64,000 bases of DNA from Mixta mediterraneensis (GTDB lineage Bacteria; Pseudomonadota; Gammaproteobacteria; Enterobacterales; Enterobacteriaceae): the NCBI RefSeq assembly GCF_014946725.1, contig NZ_JACFXY010000009.1:121910-185909 (forward strand), read 5' to 3'. Shown here in pieces: positions 1-11,791 of the stretch. Below the pieces are notes generated by a model. It saw only the letters and a program-made list of their open reading frames with translations. It had not been told where the DNA came from and did no database searches. A program made the translations under genes and the position numbers. Each line of letters opens with the position of its first letter. Position 1 is the stretch's first letter.

Positions 1-1778
<1,778 letters not shown>

Positions 1779-1786
1779 TTCAAAGG

Positions 1787-1840
1787 GGGTGGGTCAGTTT
1801 TACTTTGGCAGGGTGGGTCAGAATTCGATCGGTATTGACA
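1787..1840 (+). repeat. IS21 right-end terminal repeats
   Basis: GGGTGGGTCAG occurs twice (1787-1797 and 1811-1821), 24 bp apart, followed by the end GGTATTGACA. Tandem sub-terminal repeats of this kind are transposase-binding sites in IS21 elements. The end is placed at 1840 because kpsT coding resumes at 1841. Confidence 0.75.
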
Positions 1841-2068
1841 ACCTGACAAGCCAACCGGCCAGGAGATGGTTTTATTCGTAATAATGCTGCCACTGTCTGG
1901 CCGGTCAATGCCGCCAATCATGCGTAATAGCGTAGATTTACCCGCGCCATTACGGCCAATCAACGCCACGCTTTTACCGGTCGGGAGTTCAATATTGAGA
2001 TCTTTAAAAACATAATGGCGGCCCGCAGGTGTGCGGTATGACTTGGTAAGATTTTCAATCTTAATCAT
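1841..2068 (-). pseudogene. kpsT: kpsT fragment: capsule-export ABC ATPase cut by IS21 insertion
   Basis: Only the first 76 codons remain of a gene that normally has about 220. KpsT is the ATP-binding subunit of the KpsMT exporter that moves Kdo-capped group 2 capsule across the inner membrane. Walker A is GRNGAGKST at residues 38-46. The signature motif, Walker B and switch His are missing because the IS21 element begins after VGLSG. The frame runs on into the IS as a nonsense chimera to about 1739. The start overlaps the kpsM stop by four bases, as is usual for kpsMT. The missing 3' part should lie left of the IS, outside the window, unless it was lost. Confidence 0.88.
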
Positions 2069-2841
2069 GAGGTCAACATCGCCTCTTCACGGTTGCGATA
2101 CAGCGCCAGGCCAATAAACAGCGTTGCAATTGTACAAAACGCCAGGTATTGCAAACTCACGCCTTCACTAATATAGCCGGGCATCACGGCTTCACGGCTT
2201 AGTTCAACTGCGTGAACAATCGGGTTCCATAGCAGATACGGCCAATAGTCTTTCGGGATCGTATGTAGCGGATACATAATGCAGGAAATGAAATAGAGCG
2301 GCTTCAGCAGAATTGGTAAAAACTTCTGCATCTCAGGAAAGGTCTTGCCGACCACCATAAAGATCAAACCAATCCCACAAGAGAACAACACCAACAGTGA
2401 CCAGGTGCATACCAACTGCAATAAGTTAGTAATAGAAAAGTATTCGCCTGTCATCCACACCACCAGCATCAGAACGATATAGACGGCGACATAGATCAGC
2501 GTTTCCAGTAGCGCACGCGCAATGATGGTATCAATGGGTTTTACCGGTCGGTAATTAAAAAGCCCCTGATTAGCTTCAATGGCACCCACAGAACGATTGC
2601 TTATATTACTGAAGATAAAATAGGGAATAATGCCGTTAAGCAGGAATACCGGAAATGAAATATCTGGCATCGTGCGATGCATAATAAAACCGAATATCCC
2701 TAATAAAATAAGTAAGTGCGCTGAAGGCTCCAGAATCGCCCAGAAATAACCCAGGCTAAACTTGCCGAATCGCGTTTTAATTTCACGTAAAAACAGTGCC
2801 TTAATGGCTGCTTGCTGTACTTCTATTCCACTTCTGGCCAT
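2065..2841 (-). CDS. kpsM: capsule polysaccharide ABC transporter permease KpsM
   Basis: KpsM is the membrane subunit of the group 2-type capsule exporter and works with KpsT in the inner membrane. The 258 residues match the family. It has the ABC-2 permease layout: an N-terminal segment ending LFLREIKTRFGKFSLGYFW, then about six hydrophobic helices. The family segment LWNPIVHAVELSREA lies near residue 210. The gene looks intact, but its partner ATPase is interrupted, so export should fail. It is read divergently from speB, with a JUMPstart/ops leader upstream. In classic group 2 loci kpsMT forms region 3. Confidence 0.9.
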   Translation of the reverse strand: MARSGIEVQQAAIKALFLREIKTRFGKFSLGYFWAILEPSAHLLILLGIFGFIMHRTMPDISFPVFLLNGIIPYFIFSNISNRSVGAIEANQGLFNYRPVKPIDTIIARALLETLIYVAVYIVLMLVVWMTGEYFSITNLLQLVCTWSLLVLFSCGIGLIFMVVGKTFPEMQKFLPILLKPLYFISCIMYPLHTIPKDYWPYLLWNPIVHAVELSREAVMPGYISEGVSLQYLAFCTIATLFIGLALYRNREEAMLTS

Positions 2842-2873
2842 TAGTTTAAAACTCTAGAAAGAACAGTTTTTTG

Positions 2874-2912
2874 CACGCTACCGCCCGTGGCTTAACAGCA
2901 ACCAATACGCTG
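2874..2912 (-). promoter_or_regulatory. JUMPstart element with ops site, kpsM leader
   Basis: Read on the minus strand this contains GCTGTTAAGCCACGGGCGG followed by TAGCGTG, near-identical to the 39-bp JUMPstart consensus. The ops core GGCGGTAGCGTG is perfect at 2874-2885. In enterobacteria ops recruits RfaH to elongating RNA polymerase for antitermination of long polysaccharide operons. It lies 32 bp upstream of the kpsM start, as in E. coli region 3. Confidence 0.9.
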
Positions 2913-3447
2913 AATATCATGGGCGGAATATGGGTGAGGTTGTTATCTGCAGACAAAGGGAGAGCTGCTGAATAATTCAGCAAAGGTAACGCATGAAGCG
3001 ATGAGTTAACTCGCAGTTTACGTCGAAAAATCTGCTTTATTTCTACCTTTACAGGCAGTTACACAGCAAAATAATTTATTTGGCGCAGGCCGAATACCCT
3101 TAAGGTCCGTAAGAAAATTCTCATTATTCGGCGGGTAAGTTACAGGGAGTGACAGAATATTCCTAAGTGTTTTACTCTATTAATCCTGCGTTAACAATCC
3201 GTTAATCCTATCATAATTCCAGCTTTTTTTGATGCTGAATAACCTATTGAAAAATAACTAAAAACATAATTTCATATAGTTTTTCTAACAGGCAATGTGA
3301 AACATTTTCATAAGGGTGCTTTACCTTTAATCGCACTTTTTTGTCTTAGATTTTACCTAATCATTCCCTCTGTCTTTCTCGCGATTTCGTCATTGCAGCA
3401 GGCAAGGTTCTTCGCGATAATCGCGCCAGATTATGAACATCATCAAT
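2913..3447. other. AT-rich intergenic region between kpsM and speB
   Basis: No gene is supported in this AT-rich stretch. It should carry the kpsM promoter (minus strand), the RcsAB-like box at 3152 and the speB promoter (plus strand). A frame on the minus strand from 3570 to 3361 has no ribosome site or recognisable product and overlaps the speB start, so I do not call it. Confidence 0.5.
3152..3165 (+). promoter_or_regulatory. candidate RcsAB box upstream of kpsM
   Basis: ACAGAATATTCCTA matches 12 of 14 positions of the RcsAB box TAAGAATATTCCTA as I recall it. It lies about 310 bp upstream of kpsM, beyond the JUMPstart element. RcsAB boxes activate capsule and exopolysaccharide operons in several enterobacteria. 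The match is by eye; no binding evidence is available. Confidence 0.45.
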
Positions 3448-3488
3448 CCCTTCCTCGTCGGGCTTAACGACGCGGAGGGGATTTTTTT
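3448..3488 (+). terminator. terminator-like hairpin in the speB leader
   Basis: A 13-bp stem with one mismatch (arm CCCTTCCTCGTCG, loop GGCTTAA, arm CGACGCGGAGGGG) is followed by a run of seven T. It is a textbook intrinsic terminator on the plus strand ending about 60 bases before speB. No plus-strand gene precedes it here, so it is either an attenuator of speB or a relic of the former upstream gene. Confidence 0.7.
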
Positions 3489-3550
3489 CATCTATACCTT
3501 TTACTGACAGGCGGGCCTGGCCCGACTCATGGATATATAGAGGACGATTT

Positions 3551-4471
3551 ATGTATAACACCCTGGGCAATCAGTACGACAACTCTCTGGTTTCAAACGC
3601 CTTCGGCTTCATGCGTTTTCCGGTCAACTTCCAGCCCTATGAAAGCGACGCTGAGTGGGTGATTACGGGAGTCCCTTTTGATGCGGCAACGTCAGGTCGT
3701 CCAGGCAGCCGTCTTGGGCCAGGTGCGATTCGTCAGGTTTCGACTAATCTGGCGTGGGAAGGATGTCGCTGGCCGTGGGATTTCGATTTGCGTCAGCGCC
3801 TGAATGTGGTGGATTGCGGCGACCTGGTTTATGCCTTTGGCGATTCACAGGATCTCTCTGACAAACTACAGGCGCACGCCGAGAAACTGCTGGCGAAAGG
3901 CAAACGTATGATGACCTTTGGTGGCGATCATTACGTTACGCTGCCATTGCTGCGCGCACACGCCAAACATTTTGGCAAAATGGCGCTGGTGCACTTTGAT
4001 GCACACACCGACACCTATTCTAATGGTCCCACCTTTGATCACGGCACCATGTTCTTTACCGCGCCGAAAGAAGGTTTGATCGATCCTCAGCACTCGGTAC
4101 AGATTGGCATTCGTACTGAATTTGATAAGAGCCTTGGCTTTAACGTACTGGATGCCGCGCAGGTTAACGATCGCAGCGTGGATGATATTCTGGCGGAAGT
4201 GAAGCGCACCGTGGGTGATCTGCCGGTTTATCTGACCTTTGATATTGACTGCCTGGACCCGGCCCATGCGCCTGGCACCGGCACGCCAGTGATTGGGGGT
4301 CTGACTACCGATAAAGCGACAAAGCTAATTCGTGGTCTACAGGGCATGAATATTGTTGGTATGGATCTGGTCGAAGTCGCGCCAGGCTACGATCACGCCG
4401 ATCTGACTGCATTAGCGGCGGCAACGCTGGCGCTGGATATGTTGCACGTTCAGGCAGCGAATAAAGGCTAA
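3551..4471 (+). CDS. speB: agmatinase SpeB
   Basis: SpeB hydrolyses agmatine to putrescine and urea, completing the arginine route to putrescine begun by SpeA. The 306 residues equal the E. coli length. The binuclear manganese ligands of the ureohydrolase fold are all present: GGDH at 124-127, DAHTD at 150-154 and DIDCLDPA at 231-238. GAGGACGATTT precedes the ATG as a ribosome site. In E. coli it lies directly downstream of speA on the same strand; here speA is about 40 kb away and inverted, so speB must use its own promoter. The leader contains a terminator-like hairpin. Confidence 0.96.
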   Translation: MYNTLGNQYDNSLVSNAFGFMRFPVNFQPYESDAEWVITGVPFDAATSGRPGSRLGPGAIRQVSTNLAWEGCRWPWDFDLRQRLNVVDCGDLVYAFGDSQDLSDKLQAHAEKLLAKGKRMMTFGGDHYVTLPLLRAHAKHFGKMALVHFDAHTDTYSNGPTFDHGTMFFTAPKEGLIDPQHSVQIGIRTEFDKSLGFNVLDAAQVNDRSVDDILAEVKRTVGDLPVYLTFDIDCLDPAHAPGTGTPVIGGLTTDKATKLIRGLQGMNIVGMDLVEVAPGYDHADLTALAAATLALDMLHVQAANKG

Positions 4472-4526
4472 TCGCGCACATCAAAAGCTAAACTTACTGA
4501 CGGTAAATTAACTTCCGGAGGCAAAG

Positions 4527-4943
4527 ATGGGTTTTCTTGATGAACTGGTAGGGTCGTTAGGTCACGGCCAGGAACAAGGGCAGGGCAATCAGCCTGGACA
4601 GTTACTGGCTATCTGGCACTGGGTGCAGGAGCAGGGCGGAATCGAAGTGCTGCTGCATAAGTTTCAGCAAGGTGGCTTAGGCGAAGTGCTGGGTTCGTGG
4701 ATTGGCACCGGTAATAATCAGCCAGTAGCGGGAAGCGATATTCAGTCTGCCTTTGGCGAAGGGGAATTGCAGTCGCTGGCCGATAAGCTGGGCACCGACG
4801 TGCAAAGTGCTTCCGGCATCTTAGCCGCGCTGCTGCCGCAGTTGATCGACAAAATGTCGCCGCAAGGGCAGATGGATGAGCAATCGCTGCATGACAAGCA
4901 AATGGATTTAGGTTCAATGGTCGATAAGCTCTTTAAACAATAA
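4527..4943 (+). CDS. YidB-like DUF937 protein
   Basis: A 138-residue protein resembling the YidB/DUF937 family: an N-terminal MGFLDELVGSL, a glutamine- and glycine-rich linker at about 14-25, then a helical domain with IEVLLHKFQQGGLGEVLGSWIGTG and a C-terminal GILAALLPQLIDKMSP segment. No signal peptide or catalytic motif is seen. Its function is not established. A good ribosome site (GGAGG) precedes the ATG. It follows speB by 55 bases on the same strand and may be co-transcribed with it. Confidence 0.75.
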   Translation: MGFLDELVGSLGHGQEQGQGNQPGQLLAIWHWVQEQGGIEVLLHKFQQGGLGEVLGSWIGTGNNQPVAGSDIQSAFGEGELQSLADKLGTDVQSASGILAALLPQLIDKMSPQGQMDEQSLHDKQMDLGSMVDKLFKQ

Positions 4944-4949
4944 AATTAC

Positions 4950-4983
4950 GCCTCACTTTGTCAAACCAACGAGAAAGTGAGGC
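4950..4983. terminator. bidirectional terminator between the YidB-like gene and loiP
   Basis: Inverted arms GCCTCACTTT and AAAGTGAGGC lie around a 13-base loop, between two convergent genes. The T run is weak on both strands. Confidence 0.6.
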
Positions 4984-4988
4984 GCCTG

Positions 4989-5744
4989 TTATTGCGTGTC
5001 TGCCGCGATGCGATCGCGAATATGCTGCGCACGTGCTTCTGAAGCGGGATGGGAATCAAACATTGAACTTTGACGTCCTTCTTCCAGCTTCGCCAGCTTC
5101 TCAAAGCTGGTCGCCAGCCCCATTGGATTAATGTTGCGCTTCTTCAACAGGTCATACGAATAATCATCGGCCTGCGATTCCTGCGTCTGTGAGAATTGCG
5201 CGTTAACCAGTTTTTCACCAAGCTCTCCCAGCTGCGATTGCGAAAGCGATCCAATAACACCGCCAACTGACGCAGCAGCGGTACGTGCCGCGGTAGTGGC
5301 ATACGCAAGCTGCATGGCTTTACGTGTATGGCCCAACGCGACGTGGCCCATTTCATGACCCAGTACGCCTTCTACTTCATTGTCGGTCATCATATCCATT
5401 AAACCGCTGTAGACGCGGATACAGCCGTTCGCCATCGCCCAGGCATTAACATCTTTGGTTTGGTAGACCTTATAGTTGGCTGGCACGCCATTGATATTGT
5501 CGCCGAGCGCGGCGGCAATCTTATTTAAACGCTGCTGATAATCACTGGTCGCTGGCGCGATCTGATTTTCTTTATCCATTTGCTCACAGGATTGATTACT
5601 TAATTGCTTAACCTGATCGTCGCTCAGCGTATATGCCTGATACGCCTGCGCGCCCGATTGCAGCAGAGCGTTATTGTCAAAACCCGAGCAGCTACTTAGC
5701 AACACGGTTATCCCCAAAGCTAAAGCCGTTTTTTGGATATTCAT
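4989..5744 (-). CDS. loiP: outer-membrane metalloprotease LoiP (YggG), M48 family
   Basis: A zinc endopeptidase lipoprotein of the cell envelope. The N-terminus is a lipoprotein signal with lipobox LLSSC and acylated Cys19. The catalytic helix HEMGH is at 130-134, with the downstream acidic ligand probably in ESQADDYSYD. The 251 residues match E. coli YggG/LoiP, which is known to be induced by low osmolarity and to act with the protease partner BepA/YfgC. It is transcribed toward the speB unit, as in E. coli, where it also lies between speB and tktA. Confidence 0.9.
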   Translation of the reverse strand: MNIQKTALALGITVLLSSCSGFDNNALLQSGAQAYQAYTLSDDQVKQLSNQSCEQMDKENQIAPATSDYQQRLNKIAAALGDNINGVPANYKVYQTKDVNAWAMANGCIRVYSGLMDMMTDNEVEGVLGHEMGHVALGHTRKAMQLAYATTAARTAAASVGGVIGSLSQSQLGELGEKLVNAQFSQTQESQADDYSYDLLKKRNINPMGLATSFEKLAKLEEGRQSSMFDSHPASEARAQHIRDRIAADTQ

Positions 5745-6016
5745 TTCAGTATCCTTTTCGTAACAAGGTAAAAAAAACAGACACCTGGAATAGAGCCAGG
5801 CATCTAAATATTCTGGTTATAACGTGACGTCTCCTGCTTTGCTAGCAGACATCGCTGAGAATGCCAGGCGAAGCGGAGACATTTAGCCATTAGCAGCATG
5901 TACTTTTGCCCTTGGTTTCATGTACATTGATGTGCAACTTTTTCCTTGCTTTGCCTGATAACTGATTAATTACAATAAGTTAAGGCGCGAAGCATTAATC
6001 CGACCTGGAGTAGAAA

Positions 6017-8011
6017 ATGCCCTCTCGTAAAGAGCTTGCCAACGCCATTCGCGCGTTAAGTATGGATGCAGTACAAAAAGCTAAATCGGGACATCCGGGT
6101 GCCCCGATGGGCATGGCGGACATCGCTGAAGTCCTGTGGCGCGGCTACCTGAATCACAACCCAACTAACCCGCAGTGGGCCGATCGTGACCGTTTTGTGC
6201 TGTCTAACGGTCACGGCTCAATGCTGATTTACAGCCTGTTGCATCTCACTGGCTACGATCTGCCAATGAGCGAGCTGGAGAACTTCCGTCAGCTGCATTC
6301 TAAAACTCCAGGTCACCCTGAATACGGCTATACCGTTGGCGTTGAAACCACTACCGGTCCGCTGGGTCAGGGCATCGCCAATGCCGTTGGCTTCGCCATT
6401 GCTGAGCGCACGCTGGCGGCACAGTTTAACCGTCCGGGCCATGACATCGTAGATCACAACACCTACGTACTCATGGGCGACGGCTGCATGATGGAAGGCA
6501 TTTCACACGAAGTCTGCTCGCTGGCCGGTACGCTGAAGCTAGGCAAACTGATGGCGTTTTATGATGACAACGGTATTTCTATCGACGGTCACATTGACGG
6601 CTGGTTTACTGACGACACCGCTAAGCGTTTCGAAGCCTATGGCTGGCATGTCGTACGCGGCGTTGATGGCCATAATGCAGATGCGATTGCTAAAGCTATT
6701 GAAGAAGCCAAAGCGATCAGCGATAAACCTTCACTGCTGATGTGCAAAACCGTTATCGGTTTCGGTTCGCCGAACAAAGCCGGAACCCATGACTCACATG
6801 GCGCGCCACTGGGCGACGATGAAATCGCACTGACCCGCAAGCAGCTGGGCTGGAAATACGCGCCGTTCGTGATCCCGTCAGAAATCTATGCTGAGTGGGA
6901 TGCGAAAGAAGTGGGCCAGGCGAAAGAAGCCACCTGGAACGAGAAATTTGCGGCATATGCAAAAGATCATCCAGAGCTGGCGGCAGAATTCAAACGTCGC
7001 GTGAGCAACGAGCTGCCAGCAAACTGGCAGGAAGAGTCGCAGAAATTTATTGAACAGCTTCAGGCGAATCCGGCGAAAATCGCCAGCCGTAAAGCGTCGC
7101 AGAATGCTATCGAAGCCTTCGGTAAAATTCTGCCAGAATACCTGGGCGGCTCCGCTGATCTGGCGCCCAGCAATCTGACCATCTGGTCGGGTTCTAAGCC
7201 AATCAATGAAGATGCAGCCGGTAACTATATCCATTACGGCGTGCGTGAATTCGGTATGACCGCTATCGCCAACGGTCTCGCGCTGCACGGTGGTTTCCTG
7301 CCATACACCGCAACCTTCCTGATGTTTGTTGAATATGCGCGTAACGCGGCGCGTATGGCGGCCCTGATGAAGATCCGTCAAATTATGGTTTACACCCATG
7401 ATTCTATCGGTCTGGGTGAAGATGGCCCAACGCATCAGCCGGTTGAGCAAATGGCCAGCCTGCGTACTACGCCGAACATGAGCCTGTGGCGTCCGTGTGA
7501 CCAGGTGGAATCTGCGGTAGCGTGGAAATATGCTATCGAGCGCAAAGAGGGTCCAAGCGCGCTGATCTTCTCACGTCAGAACCTGGCGCAGCAGGCGCGT
7601 ACGGCTGAACAACTGGCAAACGTGGCACGTGGTGGTTACGTATTAAAAGATTGTGCAGGTACGCCTGAGTTGATTCTGATCGCTACCGGTTCAGAAGTTG
7701 AACTGGCGGTTGCGGCTTACGACAAGCTGACAACTGAAGGGCGTAAAGTGCGCGTGGTGTCCATGCCGTCTACCGACGCATTCGACAAGCAGAGCGACGA
7801 CTATCGCGAGTCTGTGTTGCCAAAAGCCGTCAGCGCACGCGTGGCAATCGAAGCGGGCATTGCGGATTACTGGTTCAAATATACCGGCTTGCATGGCGCT
7901 ATCATCGGTATGACCAGCTTCGGTGAATCTGCACCGGCTGATCAGCTGTTTACACTGTTTGGCTTTACCGTTGACAACGTAGTGGTGAAAGCCAAAGCGC
8001 TACTGGCGTAA
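6017..8011 (+). CDS. tktA: transketolase TktA
   Basis: Transfers two-carbon ketol units between sugar phosphates in the non-oxidative pentose phosphate pathway, using thiamine diphosphate and a divalent metal. The 664 residues are one more than E. coli TktA. Catalytic His26 lies in [10 protein letters not shown], the cofactor motif GDGCMMEG is at about 154-161, and the activating glutamate is in REFGMTA near 411. TGGAG precedes the ATG. It is a single-gene unit between the divergent loiP and epd, closed by a strong terminator. Confidence 0.97.
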   Translation: MPSRKELANAIRALSMDAVQKAKSGHPGAPMGMADIAEVLWRGYLNHNPTNPQWADRDRFVLSNGHGSMLIYSLLHLTGYDLPMSELENFRQLHSKTPGHPEYGYTVGVETTTGPLGQGIANAVGFAIAERTLAAQFNRPGHDIVDHNTYVLMGDGCMMEGISHEVCSLAGTLKLGKLMAFYDDNGISIDGHIDGWFTDDTAKRFEAYGWHVVRGVDGHNADAIAKAIEEAKAISDKPSLLMCKTVIGFGSPNKAGTHDSHGAPLGDDEIALTRKQLGWKYAPFVIPSEIYAEWDAKEVGQAKEATWNEKFAAYAKDHPELAAEFKRRVSNELPANWQEESQKFIEQLQANPAKIASRKASQNAIEAFGKILPEYLGGSADLAPSNLTIWSGSKPINEDAAGNYIHYGVREFGMTAIANGLALHGGFLPYTATFLMFVEYARNAARMAALMKIRQIMVYTHDSIGLGEDGPTHQPVEQMASLRTTPNMSLWRPCDQVESAVAWKYAIERKEGPSALIFSRQNLAQQARTAEQLANVARGGYVLKDCAGTPELILIATGSEVELAVAAYDKLTTEGRKVRVVSMPSTDAFDKQSDDYRESVLPKAVSARVAIEAGIADYWFKYTGLHGAIIGMTSFGESAPADQLFTLFGFTVDNVVVKAKALLA

Positions 8012-8051
8012 CGGCATTATCAGGGCGGTGGATAAACCGTTTTGAGCACAG

Positions 8052-8080
8052 AAAAGGGACGAAGCATTTCGTCCCTTTTT
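8052..8080 (+). terminator. tktA intrinsic terminator
   Basis: A perfect 12-bp stem (AAAAGGGACGAA with TTCGTCCCTTTT), loop GCAT, ends in a T run 40 bases after the tktA stop. Confidence 0.88.
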
Positions 8081-8196
8081 AAGCAAATTATTCCTACAGT
8101 AATGGCTGTTTTTATGCAAATTTGTGACGCAGATCCAAATATAAAGTGCGTAGTTGATCACAATCATTCCTGTTATTCCATCCTTCCTTTATTCTA

Positions 8197-8212
8197 GCTG
8201 AACCGTTTCAGT
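8197..8212 (+). promoter_or_regulatory. candidate Cra (FruR) site upstream of epd
   Basis: GCTGAACCGTTTCAGT is a near-palindrome one base off the Cra core TGAAWCG. Cra control of the epd-pgk-fbaA region is known in E. coli. It lies about 115 bp before epd. Confidence 0.6.
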
Positions 8213-8327
8213 TGAAGCCGGTATCGATCCCTTTCAGGGCGACGACAGGCAAGAATATCCTGTACAAAACGCAGCGGAACGCTCAGGCTATCGGCACGTT
8301 TTTTCAGTCAGATTTGGCAGGAGCAAG

Positions 8328-9347
8328 ATGACCGTCCGGGTAGCAATTAATGGCTTTGGCCGCATTGGACGCAATGTGTTACGCGCACTGTACGAAACAG
8401 GGCGACGCGCGGAAATCACGGTGGTGGCGATAAACGAACTGGCGGAGGCGGCCGGCATGGCGCACCTGCTTAAATACGACACCAGCCATGGCCGTTTCGC
8501 TTTTGATGTGCGTCAGGAACGCGATTTGCTGTGGGTCGGAGACGACACCATCCGTATCCTGCATCAGGCTGAGCTGGCGGATTTACCCTGGCGTGAGCTA
8601 AATGTGGACGTGGTGCTGGATTGCACAGGGGTTTATGGCAGCCGCGAAGATGGCGAAGCGCATCTGTTGGCTGGCGCGAAGAAAGTGTTGTTCTCCCATC
8701 CGGGCGGCAATGACCTTGACGCAACGGTGGTGTTTGGCGTCAACGAACAGGCGCTTAAGCAAACCGACCGCATTGTTTCCAACGCTTCCTGTACCACTAA
8801 TTGCATTATTCCGGTGATTAAACTGCTGGACGATGCCTTTGGCATTGAGTCCGGTACGGTAACGACCATTCATTCGGCTATGCACGATCAACAGGTGATT
8901 GATGCTTATCACAGCGACCTGCGCCGCACGCGTGCGGCAAGTCAGTCAATCATTCCGGTTGATACACGATTAGCTGCGGGCATCAGCCGTATTTTTCCTA
9001 AATTTAACGATCGTTTTGAAGCCATTGCGGTACGGGTGCCAACCATCAACGTAACAGCCATTGATCTCAGTGTTTCTGTGCGTCAGGGCGTAAAGGCGTG
9101 CGAAGTTAATGCGTTGTTGCAAAGCGCGGCAGAGGGTGCATTTCGTGGTATAGTTGACTATACAGAATTACCGTTAGTCTCAGTGGATTTCAACCATGAT
9201 CCGCACAGTGCCATTGTGGACGGCACGCAAACGCGGGTCAGCGGTCAGCACCTGATCAAAACGCTGGTTTGGTGTGACAACGAATGGGGCTTTGCTAACC
9301 GAATGCTCGACACAACGTTAGCTATGGCCGCAAGCGGTTTCAGGTAA
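8328..9347 (+). CDS. epd: D-erythrose-4-phosphate dehydrogenase Epd
   Basis: Oxidises erythrose 4-phosphate to 4-phosphoerythronate, the first step of de novo pyridoxal phosphate synthesis. It belongs to the GAPDH fold: the NAD-binding [13 protein letters not shown] starts at residue 4, and the active Cys is in SNASCTTNC near residue 155. The 339 residues equal the family length. It is first in an epd-pgk-fbaA unit. Because GAPDH itself has the same motif, the assignment rests on this operon position and on the Epd-like N-terminus. Confidence 0.94.
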   Translation: MTVRVAINGFGRIGRNVLRALYETGRRAEITVVAINELAEAAGMAHLLKYDTSHGRFAFDVRQERDLLWVGDDTIRILHQAELADLPWRELNVDVVLDCTGVYGSREDGEAHLLAGAKKVLFSHPGGNDLDATVVFGVNEQALKQTDRIVSNASCTTNCIIPVIKLLDDAFGIESGTVTTIHSAMHDQQVIDAYHSDLRRTRAASQSIIPVDTRLAAGISRIFPKFNDRFEAIAVRVPTINVTAIDLSVSVRQGVKACEVNALLQSAAEGAFRGIVDYTELPLVSVDFNHDPHSAIVDGTQTRVSGQHLIKTLVWCDNEWGFANRMLDTTLAMAASGFR

Positions 9348-9398
9348 GGCGCGGTCTGCGTCTGGCAAAACTTACGAGAATCAACGAGAGGATTCACC

Positions 9399-10562
9399 AT
9401 GTCTGTAATTAAGATGACCGATCTGGATCTTGCTGGCAAACGCGTTTTGATCCGTGCCGATCTCAACGTCCCAGTGAAAGAAGGGAAAGTGACGTCTGAT
9501 GCACGTATCCGTGCTTCTCTGCCTACCATCGAAGCGGCGTTGAAACAGGGCGCGAAAGTGATGGTTACCTCTCACCTGGGGCGTCCGACCGAAGGTGAAT
9601 ACAACGAAGAGTTCTCTCTGCTGCCGGTCGTTAATTATCTGAAAGATAAGCTGAGCGGCACCACCGTGACCCTGGCAAAAGATTACCTTGACGGCGTTGA
9701 CGTCGGCACAGGTGAGCTGGTGGTTTTGGAAAACGTTCGCTTTAACAAAGGCGAAAAGAAAGACGACGAAGCGCTGGCTAAAAAATATGCCGCATTATGC
9801 GATGTGTTTGTCATGGACGCATTCGGCACCGCGCACCGCGCGCAGGCGTCAACGCACGGTGTGGGCAAGTTTGCCCCTATCGCCTGTGCTGGCCCGCTGC
9901 TGTCTGACGAACTGGAAGCGCTGGGTAAAGTGATGAACAACCCTGCACGCCCGCTGGTGGCGGTTGTTGGCGGTTCGAAAGTATCAACCAAGTTTGATGT
10001 GTTGCAGTCACTGGTGAAAATTGCGGATACCGTGATTGTAGGTGGCGGCATCGCTAACACCTTCGTCGCCATCGACAATAAAGTGGGTAAATCGCTGTAT
10101 GAACCCGACTTCGTTGAAGCTGCAAAAGGTTTGCGCGATCAGTACGGTATCCCGGTTCCAACCGATTCTCGCGTTGGCACAGAATTCTCTGAAACTGCCC
10201 CGGCAACCGTGAAAAAGGTTTCCGAAGTAGCGGATAACGAAGAGATTATGGACTTTGGCGACGAAACCGCTCAGGCCATGGCTGCCCTGCTGAAAGAAGC
10301 AAAAACCATCCTGTGGAATGGCCCGGTTGGCGTATTTGAGTTCCCGAACTTCCGTAAAGGTACTGAAATTGTTGCTAACGCCATTGCAGACAGCGAGGCG
10401 TTCTCGGTAGCTGGCGGCGGCGATACGTTAGCGGCTATCGACCTGTTCGGTATCGAAAGCAAAATCTCCTACATCTCTACCGGTGGCGGCGCGTTCCTGG
10501 AGTTCGTTGAAGGCAAAAAACTGCCAGCAGTGGCCATGCTGGAAGAGCGTGCGAAGCAGTAA
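9399..10562 (+). CDS. pgk: phosphoglycerate kinase Pgk
   Basis: Glycolytic kinase interconverting 1,3-bisphosphoglycerate plus ADP and 3-phosphoglycerate plus ATP in the cytoplasm. The 387 residues match E. coli. The substrate loop RADLNVP lies near residue 22, a second arginine loop SHLGRPTEG near 60, and the nucleotide motif GGGDTLAA near 341-348. GAGAGGATTCACC precedes the ATG. It sits 51 bases after epd and about 105 before fbaA, the usual enterobacterial order. Confidence 0.97.
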   Translation: MSVIKMTDLDLAGKRVLIRADLNVPVKEGKVTSDARIRASLPTIEAALKQGAKVMVTSHLGRPTEGEYNEEFSLLPVVNYLKDKLSGTTVTLAKDYLDGVDVGTGELVVLENVRFNKGEKKDDEALAKKYAALCDVFVMDAFGTAHRAQASTHGVGKFAPIACAGPLLSDELEALGKVMNNPARPLVAVVGGSKVSTKFDVLQSLVKIADTVIVGGGIANTFVAIDNKVGKSLYEPDFVEAAKGLRDQYGIPVPTDSRVGTEFSETAPATVKKVSEVADNEEIMDFGDETAQAMAALLKEAKTILWNGPVGVFEFPNFRKGTEIVANAIADSEAFSVAGGGDTLAAIDLFGIESKISYISTGGGAFLEFVEGKKLPAVAMLEERAKQ

Positions 10563-10667
10563 TCTTTTGGGGGCGGGGCCAGATGGCGTCGCCTGAAGAC
10601 TTGCCCGACTGGGCGTTTAAATCGTATCCCTTTATGGGGATGAACGATCACGAAACAGGACACAATC

Positions 10668-11747
10668 ATGTCTAAAATTTTTGATTTCGTTAAACCCGGC
10701 GTTGTCACTGGTGACGACGTACAGAAGATCTTCAAAGTGGCGAAAGAGAATAAGTTCGCCCTGCCAGCGGTAAACTGCGTCGGCACCGATTCTATCAACG
10801 CTGTGCTGGAAGCCGCGGCAAAAGTAAAAGCGCCGGTTATCGTTCAGTTTTCTAACGGTGGTGCAGCATTTATCGCCGGTAAAGGCTTTAAAACCGACAA
10901 GCCACAGGGCGCAGCAATTTTCGGTGCTATTTCAGGCGCACATCACGTTCACCTGATGGCCGAGCAGTATGGCGTGCCCGTGATTCTGCATACCGACCAC
11001 TGCGCGAAGAAACTGCTGCCGTGGATCGACGGTTTGCTGGACGCTGGCGAAGAGCACTTTAAGAAAACCGGTAAGCCGCTGTTCTCTTCACACATGATTG
11101 ACCTGTCTGAAGAGTCACTGGAAGAAAACATTGAGATTTGCAGCAAATATCTGGCGCGCATGGCCAAACTGGACATGACGCTGGAGATCGAGCTGGGCTG
11201 CACCGGCGGTGAAGAAGATGGCGTAGACAACAGCCATATGGATGCGTCTGCGCTGTACACTCAGCCAGAGGACGTTAACTACGCGTACGAAAAACTGAAT
11301 GCCATCAGCCCGCGTTTCACCATTGCGGCATCATTCGGTAACGTGCATGGCGTTTACAAGCCTGGCAATGTGAAACTGACGCCAACCATTCTGCGTGACT
11401 CGCAGAAATACGTTTGTGAAAAACACGGCCTGCCGCACAATGCGCTGGACTTCGTGTTCCACGGCGGTTCAGGTTCCTCTGCTGCCGAAATCGAAGAGTC
11501 GATCAGCTACGGCGTGATCAAAATGAATATCGATACCGATACCCAATGGGCAACCTGGGACGGCATCCTGCAGTACTACAAAAAGAACGAAGGCTATCTG
11601 CAGGCACAGCTGGGTAATCCAGAGGGTGCTGATAAGCCGAACAAGAAATATTATGATCCACGTGTATGGCTGCGTTCTGCTCAGGCATCCATGGTGGTAC
11701 GTCTTGAGCAGGCATTTAAAGAGCTCAACGCGATTAACGTTCTGTAA
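10668..11747 (+). CDS. fbaA: class II fructose-bisphosphate aldolase FbaA
   Basis: Zinc-dependent aldolase that cleaves fructose 1,6-bisphosphate into dihydroxyacetone phosphate and glyceraldehyde 3-phosphate. The 359 residues equal E. coli FbaA. Metal ligands lie in VILHTDHCAKK (about 104-114) and in the later HGVYKPGN and FHGGSGSS segments; the last also binds phosphate. It ends the epd-pgk-fbaA unit and is followed by a strong terminator. Confidence 0.97.
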   Translation: MSKIFDFVKPGVVTGDDVQKIFKVAKENKFALPAVNCVGTDSINAVLEAAAKVKAPVIVQFSNGGAAFIAGKGFKTDKPQGAAIFGAISGAHHVHLMAEQYGVPVILHTDHCAKKLLPWIDGLLDAGEEHFKKTGKPLFSSHMIDLSEESLEENIEICSKYLARMAKLDMTLEIELGCTGGEEDGVDNSHMDASALYTQPEDVNYAYEKLNAISPRFTIAASFGNVHGVYKPGNVKLTPTILRDSQKYVCEKHGLPHNALDFVFHGGSGSSAAEIEESISYGVIKMNIDTDTQWATWDGILQYYKKNEGYLQAQLGNPEGADKPNKKYYDPRVWLRSAQASMVVRLEQAFKELNAINVL

Positions 11748-11769
11748 TTAATCTTTCATTACAGTGCAA

Positions 11770-11791
11770 CAAAGGCCCGAAAGGGCCTTTT
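11770..11791 (+). terminator. fbaA intrinsic terminator
   Basis: AAAGGCCC and GGGCCTTT pair around a GAAA tetraloop 22 bases after fbaA, followed by a short T run. Confidence 0.85.

Larger units (their letters stand above)
8012..8327 (+). other. tktA-epd intergenic region
   Basis: Holds the tktA terminator, then about 240 bp of leader for the epd-pgk-fbaA unit, including a Cra-like site and TTTGTGACGCAGATCC, which is half of a CRP-like motif. No gene is seen. Confidence 0.6.

Noticed and set aside
3361..3570. Minus-strand ORF upstream of speB
   Set aside because: Overlaps the speB start and the leader hairpin; no homology or ribosome site.
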